From positions 1 to 64,000 of the forward strand of contig NZ_MDHA01000065.1 in NCBI RefSeq assembly GCF_001705665.1: a stretch of DNA of 64,000 bases, written 5' to 3'. Of this stretch, positions 18,190-27,330 are shown piece by piece. The notes beneath the pieces are model-generated. The model saw only the letters and a program-made list of their open reading frames with translations. It was not told the DNA's origin and did not search any database. Position 1 is the first letter of the stretch. The number at the start of each line of letters is the position of its first letter. The position numbers and the translations under genes are program-made. This stretch comes from Thioclava sp. SK-1. Lineage in GTDB: Bacteria; Pseudomonadota; Alphaproteobacteria; Rhodobacterales; Rhodobacteraceae.

Positions 18190-18875
18190 TGGGCCAATTC
18201 CTTACCGTAGTGTGAGAGGATTGATTGGATACTATCTTCCTGTGCAGAAAGCTCTGCGCGGCCAGCAACAGCGCCAAGGTGATGATCCATAATTGACATA
18301 GCGCGAGGGGCGTCGCCTGCGCGAATGGCGTCGATAATCTGGGAATGCTCATCAACCGCACAGTCAGAGGAATGGCTGCGCGCATACATCGACATGATCA
18401 ATGAGCAGCGCAAGACCACCTCTGAGACATATCGCACAAGCACATGGTTCCCGGTCAGCTCTGCCAGCAGCACATGGAATTCCCCCGCAAGCCGGATGGA
18501 AACGGGACCATCTTTGCCCCGCACAGTTTCTTCTTGCCGGACATGGGCCTGCAAACGATCATAGCCGTTTTCAGGCATTCGCAGGCAAAGCATTCTAATA
18601 ACTTCATTTTCAAGGCATTTTCGAACCTCGAAGATTTGCTTGGCCTCTTCTCTGCTGGGTTCGGCCACAAAGGCACCGCGATTGCGGCGTGTGATCACCA
18701 AACCCTCATTTTCAAGCCGAACAAGCGCATGGCGCACGATTGTGCGACTGACGCCAAATTGCTCTCCGACGGTGTCTTCAGGCAGGCGCATACCGGGTTT
18801 CAACGCTTGTTCAATGATGGCCCGCCGAAGCAGGTCATGCACCGCGCTGGTCAGCGTATTCTTATTTTCGCTCAT
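18186..18875 (-). CDS. GntR-family (FCD subfamily) transcriptional regulator
   Basis: This 229-residue regulator has the N-terminal GntR winged helix (MRLPEDTVGEQFGVSRTIV, then RLENEGLVITRRNRGAFVAEP) and an all-helical C-terminal FCD effector domain with metal-type histidines (EFHVLLAEL, MDHHLGAV). The start at 18875 is preferred over the longer frame to 18932 since GntR proteins begin just before the helix-turn-helix. It faces the ABC transporter operon at 19041 across a region containing matching inverted repeats, so it probably controls that operon and its own. Confidence 0.9.
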   Translation of the reverse strand: MSENKNTLTSAVHDLLRRAIIEQALKPGMRLPEDTVGEQFGVSRTIVRHALVRLENEGLVITRRNRGAFVAEPSREEAKQIFEVRKCLENEVIRMLCLRMPENGYDRLQAHVRQEETVRGKDGPVSIRLAGEFHVLLAELTGNHVLVRYVSEVVLRCSLIMSMYARSHSSDCAVDEHSQIIDAIRAGDAPRAMSIMDHHLGAVAGRAELSAQEDSIQSILSHYGKELAQ

Positions 18876-18930
18876 GATCTGTTTGCCTATCAAATTTGCA
18901 CAAGTCTTATCGCATACGATTTTCAACGTC

Positions 18931-19004
18931 AACTGGATACAATTTACTTGCGCCGGGGTTTCTGCTGTGCAATCAAAAATAATATCGTATCCAATCTATT
19001 GGAT
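18931..19004. promoter_or_regulatory. Candidate GntR operator sites upstream of the ABC operon
   Basis: ATCCAATCTATTGGAT (18989-19004) is a perfect 7-2-7 palindrome. The half site TGGATACAA at 18934-18942 matches its inverse (TTGTATCCA type; GTATCCAAT occurs at 18987-18995). FCD GntR proteins bind such short palindromes. The sites lie between gntR and the ABC substrate-binding gene. Confidence 0.55.
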
Positions 19005-19040
19005 CAGTAAATACAATCTTTATCCATGGGGACCGAAATC

Positions 19041-20618
19041 ATGAGATTACGACAGCTTTTCCTTGTATCGGCGGCAGCCTTTAGCCTTGCAGGCGCAGTG
19101 CAGGCGGAAAATGTTCTGAAATGGGGTGCCAATCGCGACATTGGATCGCTGGATCCCTATTCCTATGGCGATAGCTTCACGATCAATGTGCTTAACCACG
19201 TCTATGAAGGGTTGGTGCGCTATAACAAAGATCTGAAGATCGAGCCCGCATTGGCCGAAAGCTGGGAAATTCTGGACGACAAGATCACATGGCGGTTTCA
19301 CCTGCGTCACGGTGTCACTTTCCACAACGGTAACCCGTTTACGGCAGCGGATGTGGTGGCGTCTTTGACACGGGTCAGTGACGATACGTCGCCGTTGAAG
19401 GGCAATCTTCCCGCCTATGTCAGTTCAAAAGCCGTGGATGACTATACGGTCGATATCACGTTGAACGGCACCTATCCGCTGTTGCTGAATGATCTGACCA
19501 ATATCCATATTTTTGATAAGGAATGGATGGTGGAACATGACGCCTTGATGCCCACGGATATTGGTGCGGGCACAGAAGGCTATGCCACCTATCATGCCAA
19601 TGGCACTGGCCCGTTCATTGTGGAAAGCCGCCAACCCGACGCGAAAACGGTGTTTGTGGCCAATCCGAATTGGTGGGACGAGCCGCAGCACAATTTAGAC
19701 CGGATTGAGCTAACGCCGGTCAATTCGGCAGCCACGCGGGTGGCTGCGCTGCTGTCGGGTGAAATCAGCTTTACCAATGATGCGCCGGTGCAGGATTTGC
19801 CGCGACTTGCGGCGGCCCCGAATGTCGAGGTGCTGGAAGGTGTTGACCTGCGCACCGTGCTGATCGGCTTCCCGTTCCGAGAGACATTGACCAATGGCGA
19901 GCCAAACCCTTTTGTCAAAAAATCCGTGCGCGAGGCGCTGTATAAGGCGATTGACCTGGATCTGATCCAGCAAAAAGTAATGCGTGGGAAGTCCCGTATT
20001 GCCGGTGCGACGGTGGCGCCGCCGATCCCGGGCTATGTGGACGCGCTGGACACCGTCCCTGGTTTTGATCCCGAAGCATCCAAAGTGCTTTTGGCACAGG
20101 CCGGCGTTCCTGAAGGATTAGAGTTTGAATTCAATTGCCTCAGCGATGGGTTGGTGAATGAGGAGCAATTCTGTCAGGCTATTGCATCCATGTGGAGCAG
20201 GATCGGCTTGGCGCCAAAGCTTGATGTCGCGCCGAGAGCGGTGCAATCGCCCAAACGCACCAACGGGAAGACGGACGTCTATACGCTTGGCTGGGCGACG
20301 TTGCCTTTGCTCGACAGCTATTCGCCGCTGTTGCAGATCTTTCATAGCAAAGATGGCAATGCGGGTGTGTTTAACTGGGGCGGATGGTCCTACCCAGAGC
20401 TGGATAAATTGATCGACGCGGCTGGCAGCGAGCTGGATCTGGACGCGCGGCTTGCCCTGCAGACCAAAGCACTGGAAATGGTCAAGGATGAGATGATCAT
20501 GATCCCGCTGCATCAGCAGCCGATGGCCTGGGCCGTCACGCAAGATGTAGAACAGATGCCGCTGTTTCCCGATGCCAAGCCCCGGCTTTGGTTCGCACGT
20601 ATGGCCTCAGGGTCGTAA
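19041..20618 (+). CDS. Peptide/nickel-type ABC transporter substrate-binding protein
   Basis: This 525-residue family-5 solute-binding protein has a signal peptide (MRLRQLFLVSAAAFSLAGAVQA) and the mature opening LKWGANRDIGSLDPYSYGD. The conserved region RHGVTFHNGNPFTAADVVASL is clear. It acts in the periplasm, delivering ligand to the two permeases encoded next. The ligand is not known; the amidohydrolases in the same operon suggest a nitrogen heterocycle or amide. The start at 19041 gives a clean signal peptide; five more residues upstream are possible but unlikely. Confidence 0.93.
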   Translation: MRLRQLFLVSAAAFSLAGAVQAENVLKWGANRDIGSLDPYSYGDSFTINVLNHVYEGLVRYNKDLKIEPALAESWEILDDKITWRFHLRHGVTFHNGNPFTAADVVASLTRVSDDTSPLKGNLPAYVSSKAVDDYTVDITLNGTYPLLLNDLTNIHIFDKEWMVEHDALMPTDIGAGTEGYATYHANGTGPFIVESRQPDAKTVFVANPNWWDEPQHNLDRIELTPVNSAATRVAALLSGEISFTNDAPVQDLPRLAAAPNVEVLEGVDLRTVLIGFPFRETLTNGEPNPFVKKSVREALYKAIDLDLIQQKVMRGKSRIAGATVAPPIPGYVDALDTVPGFDPEASKVLLAQAGVPEGLEFEFNCLSDGLVNEEQFCQAIASMWSRIGLAPKLDVAPRAVQSPKRTNGKTDVYTLGWATLPLLDSYSPLLQIFHSKDGNAGVFNWGGWSYPELDKLIDAAGSELDLDARLALQTKALEMVKDEMIMIPLHQQPMAWAVTQDVEQMPLFPDAKPRLWFARMASGS

Positions 20619-20628
20619 CGGCTGTTCC

Positions 20629-20650
20629 GGGCCGCCCGTCATGGTGGCCC
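20629..20650 (+). terminator. Intercistronic hairpin after substrate-binding gene
   Basis: GGGCCGCC-6-GGTGGCCC forms an 8-bp stem with one G-T pair, just downstream of the binding-protein stop codon. There is no T run. It may stabilise the upstream part of the mRNA or reduce read-through to the permeases. Confidence 0.35.
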
Positions 20651-20736
20651 GCTTCCCGCAAAGTGACCTTCATTCAGCAAGAGGCGTGATGCGATGTCGC
20701 GCGCGTGTCTTGCCCCCTGTCTGATGGAGACGGTAG

Positions 20737-21729
20737 ATGATTGCTTTCCTTTTAAAACGCACTGCCAATGCGGCGTTTGTTATGCTGGCGGTGGCGCTGT
20801 TGGCCTTCGTGATCTTTCGATTTTTCGGTGATCCCGTTGAGATGATGGTGAATGAACAGGCGACGCAGGCCGACCGGATGGAACTGCGCGAGCGGCTGGG
20901 TCTGAACGACAGCTTCGTCACCCAATATACCCGGTTTGTCAGCAATGCGGCGCAGGGGAATTTTGGTATTTCCTATCGCAACCAACAAGATGTCATGGTG
21001 CTGATCAAAGAGCGGTTCCCTGCCACGTTTGAATTGGTTCTGGTGGCGACGGTGATCTCACTCGTGGTGGGGATCCCGGCGGGTGTGATCACGGCGGTAT
21101 ATCGCGAATCCCGCCTGGCCAATATGCTGCAGCTTGGCTCCATTGTCGGGGTCTCCCTGCCCAGCTTTGTGGTCGGTATATTACTGATCCTTGCGTTTTC
21201 CGTATCTCTTGGCTGGTTGCCCGCCTTTGGCCGGGGCGAGACGATGGACATCGGCTGGTGGTCGACCGGGCTTTTAACGCCCTCTGGGCGCGCGGCGCTG
21301 GTGCTGCCTGCGATTTCGTTGTCGACATTTCAGGTGACCTTGGTGATGCGTCTGGTCCGTGCCGAGATGTTGGAGACCCTGCGTGCCGATTATGTAAAAT
21401 TTGCCCGGGCGCGGGGTGTGCCGGCGCGCCGGGTTCATTGGCGCCACGCGTTGCGCAATTGCCTGATGCCGGTGATCACGTTGACCGGGATGCAGATTGG
21501 CAACCTGATCGCCTTTGCATTGGTGACCGAGACGGTCTTCCAATGGCCCGGCATGGGGATGCTGTTCATTCAGGCCGTCACCTTCGTCGATATTCCCGTG
21601 ATGGCGGCTTATCTGATGATCGTTTCCTTTATTTTCGTGGCACTGAACACCTGTGTCGACATCACCTATGCCTGGGTGGATCCGCGCCTGCGCGATGACA
21701 CGGCCCGTGCCGGTGGCCGCAATGGCTGA
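20737..21729 (+). CDS. ABC transporter permease (DppB-type)
   Basis: A 330-residue inner-membrane permease with the DppB/OppB features: FRFFGDPVEMMV near the N-terminus, ERLGLNDSFVTQYTRFV, and the EAA-type loop ADYVKFARARGVPARRVHWRH that contacts the ATPases. Six membrane helices are predicted. It is the first permease of the 19.0-27.3 kb transporter and is separated from its binding protein by 118 bases holding a hairpin. Confidence 0.93.
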   Translation: MIAFLLKRTANAAFVMLAVALLAFVIFRFFGDPVEMMVNEQATQADRMELRERLGLNDSFVTQYTRFVSNAAQGNFGISYRNQQDVMVLIKERFPATFELVLVATVISLVVGIPAGVITAVYRESRLANMLQLGSIVGVSLPSFVVGILLILAFSVSLGWLPAFGRGETMDIGWWSTGLLTPSGRAALVLPAISLSTFQVTLVMRLVRAEMLETLRADYVKFARARGVPARRVHWRHALRNCLMPVITLTGMQIGNLIAFALVTETVFQWPGMGMLFIQAVTFVDIPVMAAYLMIVSFIFVALNTCVDITYAWVDPRLRDDTARAGGRNG

Positions 21730-21742
21730 GAAGGAGAGCAAG

Positions 21743-22708
21743 ATGGAACATCCTATCCCGCCAACCGATACGAGTGCTGCGGTGCCATTTGTGCGCCATA
21801 CATGGGTGCAACGTCTTAAAGACAGCGATCTGTGGCATTCTTTTTGCACGCATCCTTCTGCGATCTTTGCGGCGGCTCTGCTGATCTTGGTCGCTGTGAC
21901 CGCGGCTCTTGCGCCGGTATTGTCGCCGCAAAACCCCTATGATCTGGCGGCGTTGGAACTGTGGAACTCTGAGATCCCTCCGCTGTGGCACGATGGGGGG
22001 CAAGCGCCCTTTGTGCTTGGCACGGATACGCAGGGCCGCGATATCCTATCCGCGCTGCTCTATGGGTCGCGTATCTCGTTGATCATTGGCTTTGCATCGG
22101 TGCTGGTGGCGCTGGCGATCGGGTTGTCGCTTGGTCTGATGGCCGGGTATTTCGGCGGTTGGATTGATAACGTGATCATGCGGGTGGGCGATGTACTGTT
22201 GTCGATGCCGTTTATTTTGATCGCTATCTTGATCACGGCCATTGCTACGGCATCGCTGCCAACGGGACTGAAAGATGTGCTGGCCGCGCCGATCTTGATC
22301 TTTGCCATCGCGGTCCCGTCCTGGGTGCAATATGCGCGCACGGTGCGGGCCAGCGCGATGGTCGAGGCCAAGAAAGAATATGTGCAGGCTGCCAAGCTGA
22401 TCCGGGTCAAGCCTTGGCGCATCATGGTGCAGCATATCCTGCCCAATTGCCTGACCCCGATCATGGTGGCGGCGACGTTGAACTTCGGTCTGGCAATTTT
22501 ATCCGAGGCAACATTGTCCTTCCTTGGTGTGGGCATGCCGCCAGATCAGCCCTCGCTGGGCACGCTGATCCGTATCGGCAATCAATATCTTTTCTCAGGG
22601 CTGTGGTGGATCGTGGTCTTCCCGTCGATCCAGCTGTGCCTGATCGTGCTGTCGGTCAACATGATCGGCGATTGGCTGCGCGATGCGCTTAACCCTAAAC
22701 TTCGGTGA
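21743..22708 (+). CDS. ABC transporter permease (DppC-type)
   Basis: This 321-residue permease has DppC features: HPSAIFAAALLIL in the first helix, HVLGTDTQGRDILS-like LGTDTQGRDILSALLYGSR, and the EAA loop KKEYVQAAKLIRVKPWRIMVQHILPN. It pairs with the preceding permease. The start at 21743 is chosen for its AAGGAG site at the right spacing; an in-frame ATG at 21722 overlaps the upstream gene and has weaker support. Confidence 0.92.
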   Translation: MEHPIPPTDTSAAVPFVRHTWVQRLKDSDLWHSFCTHPSAIFAAALLILVAVTAALAPVLSPQNPYDLAALELWNSEIPPLWHDGGQAPFVLGTDTQGRDILSALLYGSRISLIIGFASVLVALAIGLSLGLMAGYFGGWIDNVIMRVGDVLLSMPFILIAILITAIATASLPTGLKDVLAAPILIFAIAVPSWVQYARTVRASAMVEAKKEYVQAAKLIRVKPWRIMVQHILPNCLTPIMVAATLNFGLAILSEATLSFLGVGMPPDQPSLGTLIRIGNQYLFSGLWWIVVFPSIQLCLIVLSVNMIGDWLRDALNPKLR

Positions 22709-22713
22709 TTTTC

Positions 22714-23895
22714 ATGACTGCTAAGACCCTTAAAAACGTCCGCCCGATGTCCGGCCCGGTGACCGATCTGCATATCGTGGATGGCAGGTTTGCGGCACAG
22801 GCCCCACAGGGCGCTGACGTAATCGACTGCGGCGGGCGGATCCTTCTGCCCGGCCTTGTAGAGGCCCATACCCATCTGGACAAATCCCTGCTGGGTCTGC
22901 CGTGGTATCACAATGAGGTTGGGCCGCGCCTGATCGACAAGATCAATAATGAGCGTGAGGTCAAGGTCGCGCTGGGACTTGATCCACAGGTGCAAAGTGA
23001 GCGCCATGCGATCTTGGCCATGTCCTATGGCTGCACGCATATCCGCAGCCATGTGGATGTTGATACTCATCATGGTCTTGCGGGGATCGAAGGTGTCATG
23101 GCCACCCGCGAAAAGCTGGCAGGCATGGTGGATATCGAAATCGTGGCCTTTCCTCAATCGGGGATGATGACCCGTCCGGGCACCGCCGAGCTGATGGATG
23201 AGGCGCTGGCGATGGGCGCTGATCTGGTCGGCGGTATCGACCCTTGCGGCATGGAGCATGACCCCAAAGGCCATCTTGATACGGTCTTTGCGCTGGCCGA
23301 AAAGCATGGCAAGCCGATTGATATTCATTTGCATGAACGCGATGCGCTTGGCTGGTTTTCGATGGAGGAAATCCTTGATCGAACCATTGCCTTGGGAATG
23401 CAGGGCAAAGTGGCGATCAGCCATGCGTTTTGCCTTGGGGCGGTGGATCGTGGCTATGTGACCGGGCTGCATGAAAGGCTGGCGCAAAACCAGATCCATA
23501 TCTTGACGACCGCGCCTGCTTCGGCCCCGGTGCCAGCGGTCAAAGAGCTGAAAGCGCACGGTATTTTGACCGGCGCTGGCTGTGATGGCATTCGCGATAC
23601 CTGGGGCCCCTATGGCAATTCAGATATGTTGGAAAAAGCCATGCATATCGGAATGCGCAACAATCTGCGCCGCGATGATGATATGGCGCTCGCGCTAGAA
23701 ATCTGCACGTTTGGCGGCGCGGCGATCATGCAGGCCGAAGGCTATGGTCTGGACGTCGGATGCCGCGCCGATTGCCTGCTGGTGGAGGGCGAAACACTGG
23801 CCGAGGCGATTGTGACACATGCGCCGCGCAAGCTGGTGTTGAAGGGTGGGGCGGTCACTGCGCGGGATGGTGCCTGCGTGATCGTGGCACCGTGA
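22714..23895 (+). CDS. Cytosine deaminase-like amidohydrolase
   Basis: This 393-residue metal-dependent hydrolase has the cytosine-deaminase subfamily motif LVEAHTHLDKSLLGLP (HxH plus Asp-Lys). Further metal and catalytic positions follow: DIHLHERD, ISHAF and AGCDGIRDTWGPYGN. Members deaminate cytosine or related ring amides. It lies inside an ABC transporter operon, so its substrate is probably the imported compound. Pyrimidine, isocytosine-like or other cyclic amides are all possible. An in-frame GTG at 22705 would overlap the preceding permease gene by 4 bases. Confidence 0.88.
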   Translation: MTAKTLKNVRPMSGPVTDLHIVDGRFAAQAPQGADVIDCGGRILLPGLVEAHTHLDKSLLGLPWYHNEVGPRLIDKINNEREVKVALGLDPQVQSERHAILAMSYGCTHIRSHVDVDTHHGLAGIEGVMATREKLAGMVDIEIVAFPQSGMMTRPGTAELMDEALAMGADLVGGIDPCGMEHDPKGHLDTVFALAEKHGKPIDIHLHERDALGWFSMEEILDRTIALGMQGKVAISHAFCLGAVDRGYVTGLHERLAQNQIHILTTAPASAPVPAVKELKAHGILTGAGCDGIRDTWGPYGNSDMLEKAMHIGMRNNLRRDDDMALALEICTFGGAAIMQAEGYGLDVGCRADCLLVEGETLAEAIVTHAPRKLVLKGGAVTARDGACVIVAP

Positions 23896-25331
23896 TGATG
23901 GGCCGCACGCGTCTTTCGGCTCGTTGGGTGATTGGTCACCGCGATGGCCGCCACATTATATATGAAAACGGCGTAGTGGTGATCGACGGCACGCAGGTGG
24001 TCTATGTCGGCCCGCAGTTTGATGGGCCGGTGGCCCGGCAGATTGATTATGGCCAGGCCGTGATCTCACCGGGGTTCATTGACCTGGATGCTGTGTCCGA
24101 TCTGGATACGACGATCCTTGGCTATGACAACGGTCCGGCGTGGAAAAAGGGGCGCGTGTGGCCTGATACCTATGTGGCGCGTGGCCCATATGAGATGTAT
24201 TCGGCGCAAGAGCTGGCATTTCAAAAGCATCATGCTTTTGCCCAGCTGATCCGGAACGGCATCACGACCGCGCTGCCGATTGCATCCCTGTTTTACCGCG
24301 AATGGGGGGAGACGGTTGCCGAATTTGACGCAGCTGCAGCGGCGGCGCAGGCGCTTGGGCTGCGGGTCTATCTGGGACCGGCCTATCGCACGGGGGGGCA
24401 GGTGACAGATGCTGCAGGCACCATCCGCGCGGTCTATGATGAAGACCGTGGACTACGCGCCTTAGCGCAGGCAGGGGAATTCGCGGCCCGGATTGACGGC
24501 GCGGCAGGCGGTCGGATCCGCGCGATGTTTGCGCCCGACCGGATTGAAACCTGCACGCAAACGCTGTTGTGCCGGACGGCGGATATGGCCGCCGATATGG
24601 ACGCGCCGGTGCGTCAGCATTGTAGCCAATCTAAGACAGAGCTGCGGCTTCTGCGCGATCAACATGGCTGTGCGCCCATCGAATGGCTGCACCAGATTGG
24701 CGTTTTGCGCAGCAATTGGCTGTTGCCCCATGGCACGCATGCGACCCCGGCCGAGTTTGACCTGATCGCGGCAGCACAGGCCACATTGGTGCATTGCCCC
24801 CTTGTTGCGGCACGTCATGGCACGATGCTGCGCTCTTTTTCGGCCTGTCGTGCAAAAGGGATCAATATTGGATTGGGCACTGATACCTATCCAGCTGATA
24901 TGATATTGAACATGCAGATCGCGATGATCACGGCGCGTTTGGCCGACGGGGCGCAGGCACTGCGATCCGAGGATATGTTTGACGCGGCAACTTTGGGTGG
25001 CGCGCACGCCTTGAACCGGCCGGATCTGGGCAGGCTTGCGCCCGGCGCCAAGGCCGATATCACAGTGATCGATCTACGCGATCGGTTGCAAACGCCTGAT
25101 CCTGTGCAAACCCTGATGACCGCTTGCACGGGCCGCGATGTGCGGGATGTCTGGATCGACGGGTGCCAGGTCATGGCCGATGGCGTGATCCCCGGGATTG
25201 ATGAGGCAAAAGATGCCGCTAGTGCACAGGCTCAGTTTGATGGGCTGGTGACGAAATACCCCGACAGAACGCTTGGGCATCCGCCAGTTTCCGACATTTT
25301 CATCCCCAGTTATGAAAGGGCCGCACCATGA
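23895..25331 (+). CDS. Amidohydrolase-superfamily protein lacking the HxH motif
   Basis: This 478-residue protein has the composite amidohydrolase layout: an N-terminal beta-sandwich segment (ENGVVVIDGTQVVYVGP) and a C-terminal one (RLAPGAKADITVIDL). Where relatives have the metal-binding HxH after a Pro-Gly-Phe-Ile-Asp strand, this protein reads GFIDLDAVSDLD (about residues 60-71), with no histidine. Later positions are kept: VRQHCSQS, LLPHGTHAT and GLGTDTYPAD. It resembles the chlorohydrolase-like/TrzN-like group. It may bind metal differently or act non-catalytically. Its start overlaps the deaminase stop (TGATG). Confidence 0.8.
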   Translation: MMGRTRLSARWVIGHRDGRHIIYENGVVVIDGTQVVYVGPQFDGPVARQIDYGQAVISPGFIDLDAVSDLDTTILGYDNGPAWKKGRVWPDTYVARGPYEMYSAQELAFQKHHAFAQLIRNGITTALPIASLFYREWGETVAEFDAAAAAAQALGLRVYLGPAYRTGGQVTDAAGTIRAVYDEDRGLRALAQAGEFAARIDGAAGGRIRAMFAPDRIETCTQTLLCRTADMAADMDAPVRQHCSQSKTELRLLRDQHGCAPIEWLHQIGVLRSNWLLPHGTHATPAEFDLIAAAQATLVHCPLVAARHGTMLRSFSACRAKGINIGLGTDTYPADMILNMQIAMITARLADGAQALRSEDMFDAATLGGAHALNRPDLGRLAPGAKADITVIDLRDRLQTPDPVQTLMTACTGRDVRDVWIDGCQVMADGVIPGIDEAKDAASAQAQFDGLVTKYPDRTLGHPPVSDIFIPSYERAAP

Positions 25332-26302
25332 GCGATATCGTACTGGACGTAAAAAATCTGCGCGTTGAATTCCCTACGCGAAAGGGCGTGCTGACCGCAG
25401 TGAATGACATATCCTTGCAAATCCGGCGTGGTGAAATCCTTGGCATGGTTGGGGAATCCGGTGCAGGGAAGTCCATGACCGGGATGGCAATCCTTGGGTT
25501 GCTAGAGCCACCGGGCCGTATTGCTGCAGGCTCAATTCACCTGTCCGGGGATCGGATTGATGATCTGGACGACCGCGCGATGCAGCCTGTGCGCGGGCAG
25601 CGCATCGGGGCAATTTTCCAAGACCCGCTGACCTCGCTTAACCCGTTGTTTCGGGTCGGGGATCAGTTGGTGGAAACGATTTGCCTGCATACGAACCTGA
25701 CAAAGACACAGGCGCGGGAACGGGCAAAAGATCTGATGCGCGAAGTCGGCATTCCGGCAGTCGAAGAGCGGATCGACAGCTATCCGCATCAATTTTCGGG
25801 CGGTATGCGGCAACGGATTGTCATCGCATTGGCCCTATGCGCCGAGCCAGAGCTGATCGTGGCAGATGAGCCGACCACCGCGTTGGACGTGTCTATTCAG
25901 GCCCAGATCACCGCGCTGCTGAAGCGGCTGTGCCGGGAGCGTGGCACCGCGGTGATGCTGGTCACGCATGATATGGGCGTGATTGCGGAAACCGCAGATC
26001 GGGTGGCGGTGATGTATGCAGGACGGTTGGTCGAAGTGGGCACAGTGGACGAAATCGTGCGTCGTCCGAAACATCCCTATACCACCGGTTTGATGGGTTC
26101 GATCCCATCCTTGCGCAAAGATGTGGAGGAATTGCAGATGATCCCGGGATCAATGCCGCGTTTGAATGACATTCCCGATGGCTGTGCCTTCAACCCGCGC
26201 TGCACCCAGGCGGGTGCAAGATGTCGACGTGATGTGCCCAGTATTGGGGCGGGGCCGACCGGGGTCGCCTGTTGGCTTGCACAAGAAGGAGCCTGTGCAT
26301 GA
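25328..26302 (+). CDS. ABC transporter ATP-binding protein (DppD-type)
   Basis: A 324-residue ATPase with Walker A GESGAGKSM, signature FSGGMRQRIVIALAL and Walker B LIVADEPTTALDVS. The C-terminal oligopeptide-transporter extension with CAFNPRCTQAGARCRRD holds the cysteines typical of DppD/OppD (iron-sulfur or structural). It overlaps the amidohydrolase stop and the next ATPase start by 4 bases each, so all are co-translated. Confidence 0.93.
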   Translation: MSDIVLDVKNLRVEFPTRKGVLTAVNDISLQIRRGEILGMVGESGAGKSMTGMAILGLLEPPGRIAAGSIHLSGDRIDDLDDRAMQPVRGQRIGAIFQDPLTSLNPLFRVGDQLVETICLHTNLTKTQARERAKDLMREVGIPAVEERIDSYPHQFSGGMRQRIVIALALCAEPELIVADEPTTALDVSIQAQITALLKRLCRERGTAVMLVTHDMGVIAETADRVAVMYAGRLVEVGTVDEIVRRPKHPYTTGLMGSIPSLRKDVEELQMIPGSMPRLNDIPDGCAFNPRCTQAGARCRRDVPSIGAGPTGVACWLAQEGACA

Positions 26303-27264
26303 ATATTCATCGCAACGCTATCCTAGAGGTCGAAGCGCTGGAGCGCCATTTTGATGTCTCCGCGCCGTGGCTTAACCGGTTGATTGAACGTAAGCCGCGT
26401 CGCACGCTGCGGGCCGTTGACGGAGTCGATTTTGACATTCAGCGCGGTCAGACCCTTGCTTTGGTCGGTGAATCGGGGTGCGGTAAAAGCACGATCGCCA
26501 AGCTTGTCACGGGGCTGCACCCGCCATCGGGCGGTTCCATCCGTTTTCATGGCGACCGCGACCGGATGCAGATGATTTTTCAAGACCCGTTTGCAAGCTT
26601 GAACCCCCGCTGGCGTGTGGGTCGTATCATTGCGGAACCTTTACGTACATTGCGCCCTGACACGCCCGCGGCTCAGGTCATGGCCCGTGTGGATGAGCTG
26701 TTGCGCATCGTCGGGCTGACCCCATCAGACGGGCTGAAATTCCCGCATGAATTTTCGGGTGGGCAGCGGCAGCGGATTTCCATCGCGCGCGCGCTTGCCG
26801 GAGAACCAGAGTTTCTGGTTTGTGATGAGCCGACTTCGGCGCTGGATGTATCGGTGCAGGCGCAGGTGCTGAATCTGATGAAGCGGCTGCAAAAACAGAT
26901 GGGGCTGACCTATCTGTTTATCAGCCATGACCTAAGCGTGGTGCGCCATATGGCGGATGTGATTGCGGTTATGTATCTGGGCCGGATTGTGGAAATTCAG
27001 CCTGCGGCCGATCTGTTCGCCAACCCGTTGCATCCCTATACGCGGCTGCTATTGGACACGATCCCGGATCTGGAGGCACCCAAACGTGACCGAACCCCGA
27101 TGGGAGGGGAGGTGCCATCGCCTGTTTCACCGCCGACGGGATGCAGCTTTCATCCCCGCTGTCCGCTGGCAATTGCGCGCTGCGCCACAGAACGGCCACA
27201 GCGTCAGCCAGATGTCCACAACCGTCGCGTCGCCTGTTTTGCGGCACATAGCGACAGGTCGTGA
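26299..27264 (+). CDS. ABC transporter ATP-binding protein (DppF-type)
   Basis: This 321-residue ATPase has Walker A GESGCGKST, Q-loop MIFQDPFASLNPRW, signature FSGGQRQRISIARALAG and Walker [15 protein letters not shown]. The C-terminal extension GCSFHPRCPLAIARC is the DppF form. With the DppD-type partner it powers the transporter. It is the last gene of the operon and is followed by a strong hairpin at 27275. Confidence 0.93.
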   Translation: MNIHRNAILEVEALERHFDVSAPWLNRLIERKPRRTLRAVDGVDFDIQRGQTLALVGESGCGKSTIAKLVTGLHPPSGGSIRFHGDRDRMQMIFQDPFASLNPRWRVGRIIAEPLRTLRPDTPAAQVMARVDELLRIVGLTPSDGLKFPHEFSGGQRQRISIARALAGEPEFLVCDEPTSALDVSVQAQVLNLMKRLQKQMGLTYLFISHDLSVVRHMADVIAVMYLGRIVEIQPAADLFANPLHPYTRLLLDTIPDLEAPKRDRTPMGGEVPSPVSPPTGCSFHPRCPLAIARCATERPQRQPDVHNRRVACFAAHSDRS

Positions 27265-27274
27265 CAGGGGCGGG

Positions 27275-27310
27275 ATCTTCGGGGCTGGGCGCAAACCCTG
27301 CCCCGAAGAT
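27275..27310. terminator. Terminator between convergent ABC operon and hydrolase gene
   Basis: A perfect 11-bp inverted repeat ATCTTCGGGGC-14-GCCCCGAAGAT lies between the convergent dppF-type gene and the FAH-family gene. There is no long T run. It probably ends both transcripts. Confidence 0.6.
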
Positions 27311-27330
27311 ATGGGTATAAGAAGACCGCT

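Noticed and set aside
22582-23559. 325-residue minus ORF within the deaminase region
   Set aside because: It overlaps an overlapping operon in antisense and has no motifs; a shadow frame.
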